Shown piece by piece: positions 25,701-36,800 of a DNA stretch of 64,000 nt (positions are counted from its first letter, which is position 1; each line of letters begins with the position of its first letter). The stretch comes from Eretmocerus hayati (Eukaryota; Arthropoda; Insecta; Hymenoptera; Aphelinidae), in the NCBI GenBank assembly GCA_029851415.1, contig CM056744.1, positions 15,321,268 to 15,385,267 of the forward strand, in the 5' to 3' direction. Under the pieces are notes generated by a model, which saw only the letters and a list, made by a program, of their open reading frames with translations, ran no database searches and had not been told where the DNA came from. The position numbers and the translations under genes are program-made.

Positions 25701-28700
25701 TGAAACCTTGAAGCTATCCTGTGATGATTATAATCTCCCGTCTTGAAAATAAAGAACGTGGTTCAAATCAATTTTTCCAGAAGATTTTTGGTAACGTCTC
25801 CAATTCATATCATAGGACTGTCGAGTTGTGTTACTAAACTTCATTACCAGATTAGGCGTTAGAATTGCAGTCACGGTTTTTGTAATTAATTTTGATTTCG
25901 AAAAAAAATTCTAAAGCTATCCAAAAAACGAGTAAACTAGGGAAAGAGTTGAAAATGGGAAGACGATTGAAGATTAAATGCATCCATGCAATAGCCCACA
26001 ATGCGAATGTGTTTCATTTACTAGATGTATGTACAGTTTGATCGTGGAGATTTGAAGATCGATCATAATATACTCACTATCCAATTTGCAACATGTCCAT
26101 GAGGTACCTCTTTGTTCCAATTCTCAATCGCCTTCTTGAAATCTTCTGGATTGGAATTTGAGTCCAGTAACGTGAGGTTGTAATTTATAGGAATATTTGA
26201 TCCATTGTTATAGAACGTGACAGCTTGAGTTATGTTGGCGTCGATCAACAGTATCTGCAAATTTCTCAAAATGAATTCATGAGATATCGAAAAAAAAAAA
26301 TACTGAAACTGTACATTCTCTGGGAAAAAAATGAGTCTAACCTTCTCGGTCTCATTTTTTTGATCTGCCCAATCGTCCAAAAGGTTCCTCCATCTTGCAA
26401 CCAAATCATGATTTCGAGGATCGTCCATCGTGCGTGTATGCTCATAATCATCGTAATGCTCAGGTTTCTCTTTCTTTTCATTTTCATTTTTCAAATCGTC
26501 ATTCTCGTATATATATGAAATTTTGTCCATGCGAAAGCCGTCAACGCCTTTATTTAACCAGAATCTCAGAGCGTCCTATGGACCAAATCACAATCAATCA
26601 TGAGATTTTATACAAGATCGACCATCAAAATCTCATCCAAATACTTACATCAATATCTTCTAATACTTCTTTACTTTTATAATTCAAATCTGCTTGATTT
26701 CCACCAAACTGGCTCAGATACCATTGCTCTCTTGTTTCGTTGTAGATCCATGCCGATTCTTTTGTCCCAACGGCTTTCCAATTATTTGGCTCTTTACCTT
26801 TTTCACCTTTACTTCCACCTTCGCCAGTACCATTGTGCCAAATAAAGTAGTCCGCAAACTTTGGTGGCGTTTTATTCATACTGGCTTGAAACCAGATACT
26901 ATCAGTCGACATATGGTTAGGAATAAAATCAAGGATAACCTGCAGATAAAGTTTTGTGTCAGGGGGAACTTTTGAGTTCCTAGTCTTGTGATATCATACA
27001 CAATGTTAAAAAAACGTTCAAATTATTGTATAAACTTACTTTCATGCTACGATTTTTAGCATCCTTAATCAAATTCTCAAAATCATTCATGCCTCCAAAT
27101 TTTGGATGAATATCCGTATAATACGTCACGTCATCTTGTTGATCTCCAGATTTTGGATATATTGGCCTCAACAAAATTGTGTCTATGCCCAGATCTTTGA
27201 TATACTCCAGTTTCTGTTGAATTCCTGTTACGTGAAGACAAACTCATGAGACACATGTAACCAAAATATTCTCATTTATGATGAATAGTCTGGGCAATAC
27301 ATTCAGAAAGTTGGATTTAGCAGTTTTATCAGTATCTTTTATTATCAAATGAGCATAAATCCAATTATTACCATTGAATTTTAAATAGTTTGTCTCTCAA
27401 TAGCTCGTGTCAAATTACATCTCCTTCTTTCTTTCTGTTTTTCTATTAAAAGGTGTTTCCGACCACATATGTCATCCAGTGACCAAAAATTCATTTTATT
27501 CGTGAATTTGTTGATGAAATTCAACGTATTAAGAGAGTATCTACGCTAAGAGATTTGACTCTCAGATTTCGTTGAAACTCATTACACATGTTCAGTTCAG
27601 TGTCAAAAGACTCCGTATAAATTTTGGCGAACTTTGCCAAACTGAGACAAAAGTTATGGCGGATCCATTTAACACGAAGTTTCATAGTGAAATTCGTTTT
27701 TGAGTGATTACAGGAAACGTAACACTAAGTTTTGCTGAAAAAATGTCTAAAGATGCACAAGCCCCTGAAGTTATTGCAGCAATTTTCTCAAGGGATCTTG
27801 CCAGCCATTTCACAAAGAAAAAAATAGAAGTTTGATGGAAATTAGATTAAAGTTACGAATATGTCATGATTAAGACAAAATGTCAAAGATGATTCATACC
27901 TCTGAAACTATGATTGTTGGGGTAAAAAAAATCCAGTTGTAGTTTTCAACATCCTTAATTTAGCTATCGCGATAATTATGCAATGATTTGATGAAGGTAG
28001 ATAAAATTCCCCCCTCCACTTGTGAGGTACCTGCTTAACCCTTAGTTATCCTGGTGGTAGTATATTGACACAACTCCCATTTGATTAACATGGTGGGATG
28101 TGGCACCAGGGTAATTATAAGAGTTAAGGTATGTCACCGGGTTTTTCGATTTCCCAACAAAGTTTCGAGGATTTTTCTACTGATTCATCTACTTATAACA
28201 CACGTTCTGGTGAAGTTTGAAGGAGCCTTTCCATTTCATTTTCGAAATTTTAATTTTGAAAGTCTGAGCTCGTAACACGTGAAGGATACTCATATAGGAA
28301 CGGCGCACGCAGAGAGAGCAACTTTCTTAGACAATTCTCATGAATGCTGTGACTATTTTTTAGGGAACTCGCTGAAAATCTGACCTGTCATTCGTTTAAG
28401 TATTATCTTCATTCTTGCCAAAAATAGGGACCCGGGCCCATTTATTTTGTTCACACGAGGGCTCGAATGTTTGTGATGTTTGTCCCCGCGTCATTTTCTG
28501 CCTCGCGGAGAGCGTGTGTGTGTGTCTGTGAGTGTGTACGTGCAAAAGTTTTTGGTATAGCTCCCTGCTCTGTAAAAACGGGCACAAATCTAATATTATC
28601 CTGGAATCTAGAGATAAATCAGCAGCTCTGAGACAGAGCGGGGCATAATCTCGGACTCACAAGGGGAGGTCCAACCTTGCGGAACACGGATCTTGATGAA

Positions 28701-31656
28701 ACTCTGGGAATCATCTTGTTTTGGTGAGAAATGAAGGTATCTCCAAGGGTGTGATTCCATGGGCCTCCTTTACCGAGATACAGCTATGGAAATTAGCATT
28801 GTCCATATAAGCCCATGTTAAGATGACACATACATATATAGATATACTGACAATGCTAACCTCCACGGCTGTATCTCAGGGAAGGAGGCCCATGGGATTA
28901 AACCCTTGGAGATACCTTCATTTCTCACCAAAACAAGATGATTCCCAGAGTTTCATCAAGATCCGTGTTCCGCAAGGTTGGACCTCTGTGCTCATCAGGT
29001 GAGAATTGTATCCGTGCTCGGGCCGAGGTGCTGATTTATCCAGATTCCAAGATAATAGATTTGTGCCCGTTTTTACAGAACAGCGAACTACTTATCCCAA
29101 AAACTTTTCAGTGACGAGCTGCTTTGTTGTGTATATGCGATGAGTATGTGTACAAAACCACGGCGAGGTCACGTTATTGCTATCAAATCCAAACAACACG
29201 GCTAACTCAAACTTTTTAGCCTGATTGTCCCAAGAGACATAATATTTGGTACTGCATCGCCATGCGTACGTGACTCGCGACTTTTTTTCCCTTGATTGAG
29301 TAGTATTTGACTATATCGGCAAAAAATTCATTTAAAAAAATGAACGTTCAACCTGCGTCTCGAATAATCTTCAACTTTTCCTACAGGAAGTGACGGAATA
29401 TTTTTCTGAAAAAATCGGCTTCGTGAATGAAGAATTAGATGTAGGAAACTGAGATCCTATAATATTTGACGATGTAAAATGGGGTCTTGGTGGACATTTT
29501 AAAGAGAATTTTTGTTTATAGAAACTCACGATGCGCAGGTCATACATGTAATACACTCGCTCGTTGCGGCTAGGTTACGGTAGTCAAGCGACACATCCAA
29601 AATTATAGTCCATAGTATAACGAAAATAGCAAAATTGAAAATTCGAAGATTTTTTTCGTGATTAATTTTTTTTCTCTTTCGACCCAGTACTGATATGCCC
29701 ACCGTTCGTACTCTAGTGAGGATTGAAAAATCATTGCTCGGAACTTTTTACTAGGATTGATAGAACTGCTTTGCATTTTCTGCAGAATAAACTCTTGCCA
29801 AGAGATATCAAATGATCTTTATGGCACATCAAACTAAAATTATTACGAAATGTATTGAAAGTTGCGCACATTTGTAGACGTTTTCAATCAAGGTATTCAA
29901 ATAAAATTGGACTTTGAGAGTACACCTTGATGGCTTACGTTAAAAGTTTTTTTATACATTTAAGAGTCATGTTCATCGTTAACCATCATGATTAGTCTAA
30001 ACTGAGAGCCAGTACAACAATTGATGAAAAGAATAACACATATCTCCGTATTCGAACTTATCTACTTCGTTATCAGATGCCACCGAGTTGTACATAACAT
30101 TGGAATCATCGAAAGGCCACAGTCGAATTGAAAGAAAAAAAATTAATAAAAATAACGGTACAAACGATAAACATTCAATATTCGAAATTTAGGCGTTATC
30201 CAAGAATCATTTTTTATTAATACTCAAGGCTGCTAGTATCGATATTTGAGATAGGGTGGGCTATATTGATTGCTCTATGATGACGTCAACCCAAAAATTT
30301 GTTCAGTGCTGAATATGATTATGTTACTGTTCAAATTATGTGATACCGTAACTTGACGATAAAAAATTGGGATGATATTTTGCTTTAAATAAATGTTAAT
30401 AATGCTAGGGTATTCGAGAAATCTTCTGGAAACAGGAATTTGTTTCAGAAAATACTTGTAATTTCATTTTTTCGAAAATATTTTGTCCCGACAGTCATCA
30501 GTCTGGACTCGAACAATAATAATTGACTCGTGAATAAGTTACCGATCATCGCGTCTGATTGATACGCGATTAATACCTACAGATTATGAGCTGGTGGATG
30601 AAACTCGCTCATCCTCGAGTAATTTCTTGCCCGATTTGATATGAAATCAACAAATAATGAGGAACTGTTTATCAAGACAGAATCAAAATTATTGTAGCTT
30701 TAGCCTTGTGATAATTCTTCTTTTTCGAACTCACGTTCTGAAATTCCTAACAATCTATGATACTTTTATTTTTGATTGTTTAGTTAGGCGTTCATGAAAA
30801 ACAGACTTTCCATTGAATATCAATAATAGACCTCTTATCTTTTGAATCTAATTCGTATACATTCATTACTCAGAGTTGCGCAGTTTGATGGATATGTATG
30901 CATGTAGAAGTGATATCGATAAAAAATAGATTTCTATAAAGAACTTGATTCTGATATGCTGATATATCTACCGATAAAATCGACAGGAAAAAATTTGAGT
31001 AGCGAAGATTTTCATTTTTAAGAAATTATAACGATCATAGTATGCTGAAATTTCTGTGATTCGTTGTCTTATATTAGTTCATGACAAGGACTTTATCATT
31101 CGCAGAATAACTTGTGACTCAATGAACTATGTCTAATTGTCGCATGATTATGATTCATCCTATCAAATTCTTCACATTCTGAAAACTTTGAAAATCGTAA
31201 CGAATCTAGCTGCTCAGCCGTGGAAAAGTTTTGATAACGATTTTTGTTCATATCTTACACGTATAAAATTACACGTATAAAATTCGATTAAAAACTTGGG
31301 ATTCTTGGGACATATTTTTTTTTTTTTTTTTTTTGAAAAAATTCTGATCCATCCCACTTATTCTCATAACAAGAATTGCCATATACATATAGGGCATTCT
31401 CACAAAAAACACTACTTTTACAACAATTTTTCAATTTTCTAAGATTCATCAGAATTCATCCAAGACATAACCAAACCAAAAAATTCCACCAACCTTTAAA
31501 ATCACCATATCCATCGTTGTTAGAATCTTTATAAGATTGAGGAACTATTTCATAAATAATACTTCTTTTCCACCATCCTTTATCCTTAATCTCAGCATTT
31601 GAGAAACCGATTTGAAGTATTAGCACGAGGCTGGCACACCTCACAATCATCGACAT
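22752..31656 (-). CDS. GH13 alpha-glucosidase (maltase)-family protein with altered catalytic residues
   Basis: Eight minus-strand exons, all phase-consistent: 31656-31494, 27224-27040, 26939-26649, 26575-26342, 26254-26078, 25741-25540, 23556-23205 and 22899-22752, giving 583 residues. The signal peptide is MSMIVRCASLVLILQIGFSNA. Insect-maltase landmarks follow: WWKRSIIYEIVPQSYKDSNNDGYGDFKG, KDLGIDTILLRPIY, region I DFIPNH, QADLNY and region II GFRMD with the nucleophile Asp kept. Region III reads LLIDAN where active maltases have a Glu acid/base. Region IV reads GDYNHHR where GNHDNHR is usual, so the conserved His and the transition-state Asp are Tyr and Asn. It may be an inactive or altered-specificity homologue. 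The C-terminus, SSGALTMASSVLLIGCSLLS, looks like a GPI-anchor signal, so the product is probably on the cell surface. Intron 1 (4.3 kb) and intron 6 (2 kb) carry foldback elements. The substrate is unknown. Confidence 0.88.
22970..23090 (+). repeat. Dispersed repeat in maltase-like intron (copy a)
   Basis: The sequence is similar to about 55627-55742 in the same orientation. Shared blocks are AGGTTT..TCCCGT.TAT.GAACT, TTGATAAACTG, and GT.CAGTGT.T.AAAA near the end. It lies in the last intron of the maltase-like gene. Class unknown. Confidence 0.5.
23650..24445. mobile_element. Foldback element with degenerate TTTTCCCAA-type repeats
   Basis: The left end contains CCGG..GAAGACACTTTTTCC followed by many short TTTTCCCCAAT/CCCAATT repeats. 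The right end contains the complement: ATTGGGAAAA repeats and GGAAAAAGTGCACCCCGG. The middle (about 23.8-24.3 kb) is not repetitive. This is the layout of foldback transposons with subterminal tandem arrays in opposite orientation. It sits in the intron between maltase-like exons 23205-23556 and 25540-25741. Its short repeats create an artificial Gly/Lys-rich open frame on the minus strand. Confidence 0.6.
28544..29109. mobile_element. Large hairpin (MITE or foldback) element
   Basis: The two halves are near-complementary over almost their full lengths around a loop near 28.81-28.85 kb. Matching blocks include TAAAAACGGGCACAAATCTA near the left end, with its complement near 29.08 kb, and GGAACACGGATCTTGATGA with its complement around 28.97 kb. 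The inner blocks CCATGGGCCTCCTT and GATACAGC are also paired. Arms are about 260 nt. The element lies within intron 1 of the maltase-like gene and has no coding capacity. Confidence 0.75.
29488..29612 (+). repeat. Dispersed repeat, copy 2
   Basis: Second copy of the repeat described at 22023-22147, about 7.4 kb away in the same orientation, inside maltase-like intron 1. The best-conserved part is the end, GGTTACGGTAGTCAAGCGA. Confidence 0.6.
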
Positions 31657-33853
31657 TTTCTTGATACTGTCAGGTGCGCGGGTGTTAGCCCAACTTATAC
31701 GAGGACGCGTAGATAAGAAAATTTTAGCTATATATTTCACTTTACTTACTCGACGCGCGATAACGACATTCTGAATTCATATATACCTATAGCGAGTCGA
31801 AACGGATATGTCGACGTTTAGGTTCATAAGTAGGCGATGGTATATATACATCTACGCTTCTAATATAAGTTACATACATACAGGACGACTTGTTTTGATG
31901 GTTCGATATGTGTACTGTACATACATTAATGGTGTTTATAGTAATATATGGTGTATTAGTCGATAACGTGGCGAGTTTTGGGGGGTTATTGATTATGGAA
32001 AATGGAAAATGGGAGAGGGGCCGTGGGGAGGATAAATACACAAATAACACGTTTCGTTGAAATATTTTCCTGTGTACATGTGATGTCGATAAGTTGGGAA
32101 CTTTGGTCACGATTAGTTAGTCCGGAAAAACATACATAATTATTTGTATGATGATGCAATATATGTACTTACATACATATACTCTGGCTTTTATGAATCT
32201 TATAGGAATGGTGATGTATCTCGAACTATTATTTTTCTGATGTTTCAGAAGACGGAAACCAAATTTTTTCTGTCCCGCTGTTTCCTTGAATATGTTACCA
32301 TCATATTTCGTGATTTTAGTAAGACATGAATGGTATGCATTTTGGTTTTTTTTGTCAAAGAGAGAAAATTTGGTGCAATAGACCATTGATTCTGTAAGTG
32401 ACTTCCGGTACTCGCAATCATTTTCTGGTGGTCAAACCATCAAGTACTAGTGTCAAATCCGTAAAAATAGCAAAATTAGAGACAAAAATTGTTCGATTTT
32501 TATCTTTTTCCTCGAAGATGATATAGACTATTCTAATTTTTGTGCCAACACGATTGAAAAAATCTTCCGGGAATTCCCTTATTTTTCCCCTAATATCGAA
32601 AATAGCGCTTGTCCAGTGTACTAGACATCAAAAGTAAACGGGTAAAAAATATCGGACAGTCGTAGAATCAAGCTGTCGATGACTAGCTCATTTCTTTTGC
32701 AGATTAGCACATTCTGTAATTTCACACGAAAGCTAGCAGATTTTCACTCAATCTCGAAGATTGAAACTTTTTGAGTAAATTAACATGTCTAATAACATAC
32801 ATGAAGACTAGCACTTTTATCGGAGGACAATCAAATTTCAAATTTTTATACAAAAACTAACTTTTTGACACACTGTGCGAGATTAGTATTTTTCGATTCG
32901 AGGGAGGGAAGTTTGAAGCAAAAAAAGTTCACGCCCGAGTATCGAAATACGTTTTTCGATCGACTGAGCGTAAAGTAAACGAAAACTACCGTGCGTAAAG
33001 CAGATCGAAAAATAACTTTTTCGCACTGATTTTCCACTTTTTCTCACAGTTTGTCTAGAAATAGTATTCGATGCACGGGTGTAAAACTCGTCTATCCACC
33101 CTTGTATCGAAATGTACGATTCATGAAAAATCCGTCCGCAAAGACTATAAAACATGGTTCAAAAATTGGCACTAAAACTAGCACATTGCATATTTGACAC
33201 GCAGAGTGATGATTTATTCCAGAATTTTATACGAAGACTTCCACATTTACATATTTGGGATGAATACCAGCACTCTTATTGTGAGAAAAGTTACAAACTA
33301 TACAATAATAATGCAGCCACAGAAATAATTCATAATTTAATAAATTGCAAATCAATTATCTTCAAACAACTGTTCTAAAATTAGTGATTGAAATTCGGAA
33401 TCCTTGTCTCAACCTTGTTGTCATTCTCTGGGGTGGAACGATTTTACCCTGAAACCTTTTCCCTCTCGTTATTACATAACTGCTTTCCAATAATATTGTG
33501 ATCATTGTCCGCCTCATCCTTAATCTCTTGTTGGTTGCAAACTATCAAAGAATTCTGCCAGATTTCGTTTTACAATTGAATCACCTCATTCCAATCTTTG
33601 AATGAAACAATGAGATTGCAGAACCAATAGGAAATCAATATCATTTATGGGCTTGATTTTTTCTGTGTTACAGATTCTGAATCAGTCCAACATAGAATTT
33701 ATGTTACAAATGTTGAATCTACGACAAATTTAGAAGAGTCTCCTTACCAACGCCGGTATGGACTTACACGAATATTATTAGGGAGTATCACTGTCTCTCT
33801 ATAACCTCAATCATATTATTGGAACTAATCAAAGTTCCACGACTCAAGGAGAA
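31657..33853. other. Divergent upstream region of the maltase-like gene and ankyrin gene 3
   Basis: No gene seen in this 2.2 kb. It should hold both promoters, because the maltase-like gene runs left and ankyrin gene 3 runs right. An acceptor-like TCTGTGTTACAG at 33662-33673 suggests a spliced 5' UTR for ankyrin gene 3, with several upstream ATGs between it and the start. The part at 32.83-33.15 kb is repeat-like. Confidence 0.4.
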
Positions 33854-36800
33854 ATGTCGGAGGCAAATTCTCTCCTGTACAACGAAAATTACAAAAAACT
33901 AGCACAATTTAGGAAGGCCATCAATTTTATGTACAACCCTCTACAGCCATGTGCCGTCGACTCTCACCCTTTCATCTTTGAAGAAATTTTTAGCCCAGGC
34001 ACTGACATCAATTACGCTCTCCCAGTCAATAACTTCAGTGAGCGAGGCAGTTCAAGTTATCTGGGCTACACTGCTCTTCACTTTGCTGTTTTAGGCGATA
34101 GCCAAGCTGGAGTAAGATTTTGTATAAAACAAAAGGCAGACGTGACTTTGAAAAATGCAGCAGGTTACACCGCACTTAGATTCGCAATCGACAAAAATTC
34201 TTGCGACGAAAGGAGGTACTCTAACTCTAAAGGTAAACTACGTGACAATCAGACGGTGATACAGTTACTTACAAGGCAAATGGAAATAAATAACACTTCA
34301 AATCCAAAATGCAAGAACGGCATATCACATTTTCACATAGCTTGTATGTTTAATCAGACAAAGGCTGTCGAATTTTTTCTCGAGTCCGGAGTTTCCGTCG
34401 ACGAGGCTGTAAATATGGATTCGTTGAATTATTCAGGCTATACTTCGTTACACTTTGCTGCAAGGTATTGCAATCCAGATGTCGTTAATATACTCATGAA
34501 ATACGGAGCCAACGTCAATTTGAAAGATGCAAAGGGTCTCACTCCACTTCAGTTGTTGATTCAGAGAAACATGGAGATTTTGGATGTTTTGAATAATGGA
34601 AAATTTTCGTTGCACAAGAGGATAGCTGATGAACTGCAAGACAACGAGGACATGATTGACGTCTTGTATCAAAATTCTGGTGATTATATGGGTCTGACGA
34701 AACTTCACATTGCATGTCTAAAGTCGACATGTCCCTCAGACACAGATTGGTTGCACGAAAGAGTCGACTTGAACAGTCCCGTTGATTCCGATTCACCAAT
34801 ATGTGCAGGATATACTCCGCTGCATTTTGCAGCGTATTCCAATATCGAAACTGTGAGAACTTTGTTGAAGAGTGGCGCCAGTATTTCTGCTAAAGATGCG
34901 AAAGGAATTACTCCATTCGATCTATGTTTAGAACGGTATCAGCCAAAGGATATCCGTGACATCCTTGCTAACCAAGAGTCTTTAAGAGACTTATTATTTG
35001 CCGATGGCACCAAATTGCTGGATTTTGTACAGGCTATGCAAGACGATGCGAGTTTCTCGAAATATCTAGAAAACTTGAGCGATATCAACACATACGTCTC
35101 ATTAGATTCAAGTCTTTGGGCCGGTTATACGCCGCTCCATTTGGCTGTAGTCATGACCAGAAAAGTGATTGACAATAACGATGAATTGTACAATTATCAT
35201 GATTTTGCGAACGAACTCGAAGATGAATCGTACCCTAATACGGATGAAGAGTGGGACAGTGACGAGTGCAATGATGTCGAAAATCTGTTCAAAAAAGGAG
35301 GTTATCTGACGACTTTGTGTCTGGTTAAGGGTTCGGATCTGACTATCCAAGATGCGTCAGGTTTGAGTCCTCTTCATCTGGCAGTGTTTCAACTCAAGAG
35401 GAACATTGTCGAATTGCTTCTCAATTATCACGAGAAGAAAATCGTCAACGTCATCAATTGGGACCACATATCACACTTTCACATAGCATGCGCCGTAGGG
35501 AACGACAAACTTGTAGAAAAGTTCCTTCAGAATGGAGTTGATGTCAACAGTCCTATCAAAGCTGAATTTGGTTGGTTCGAACCCGAAAGCCTCAACGACT
35601 GCGTTACTATAAACAAAATAGACTCTACTCCACTTCACATCGCGTTAGAATTTGAACAGAAGAAAATTTCAGAGATGCTTCTGAAAGCCGATGCCAACAT
35701 CTTTGCAAAAGACTCTGACGGCGTCACACCGGTACACCTGGCGCTCAAGATAGTTAACCACGACTTGGTCAGAACTATGTTAATGTCCATCAGATTCTGT
35801 AGCGGTGCCTATCCGCGTGAAAATTGTTGGCCCCCGCCACCTGAAAACCCCAACGAATCAACGAAAGATGGTTTATCTTTCTTCCACATGGCATGTTTAG
35901 TTAATGATAGTCTTTCAGTAGAAGAGTACTTGGCGCTTGACGTTGATGTCAATGAGGTCGTAAAACCCGAGTATGAAATTAATGACAGCTCAGAAACGGA
36001 TTTTGTTCACTACATAGGCCACACTCCTCTTCATTTCGCGGTTGATGGTCATGCTTACGATGTTGTGGACCTTCTCATCAGACACGGTGCTGATATCCAT
36101 CGAAAAGATAGAAATGGATACAGCCCACTTCACAGAGCTCTAGAAACTGTTGTTCAGCATAGAAATGTTCCAAAGGAGTTCCTCAATTCATTCATATCGG
36201 TTTTGAACTTTGAGGCTGACAGGTGTATAGATGACACAAAGCTGATGCCTTTGCACGTGGCTTGCGTGGCTCAAGATCGGCGTATGGTTGAGAAGTTATT
36301 GGAAGCCGGAGCTGATGTGAACGCTCAAGTAGATTCGAAATCACCCATTTGGAGAGGTTATACGCCTCTGCACACTTTATTGGCGAGCTTGTTCAGATCG
36401 CGGCCAACTGGTGATGCCGAAATCATTGCAGAAATGCTGCTCAAACATGGCGCAGATATTAACCTCAAAGATGCGTGGGACAGCACACCACTCAACACTG
36501 CTGTAACGTCGAGCGCGGAACCGGAAGGTAATAGAATTGAATTGAAACACTGTATTCTTCAAGGTATTCCTACTTTTTATTAAAGAAAGTAGTCAATAGT
36601 TTCGTTCTTCGTTCGGCCATGCAACCATGTAATTGATTCAAGCTTTGGAGGTTAGAATGGTAAAGTTTCCAAGTGGGATGCCACGATTGTCGATCTAACC
36701 CAACATGGCCGCTAGAGTTCGAAGTTTTGATTGGCCAGTTTGGCACAATGTGTTATTGAATCATGAGAATTAAACGTATCCGAACTCACTACCTTGACGG

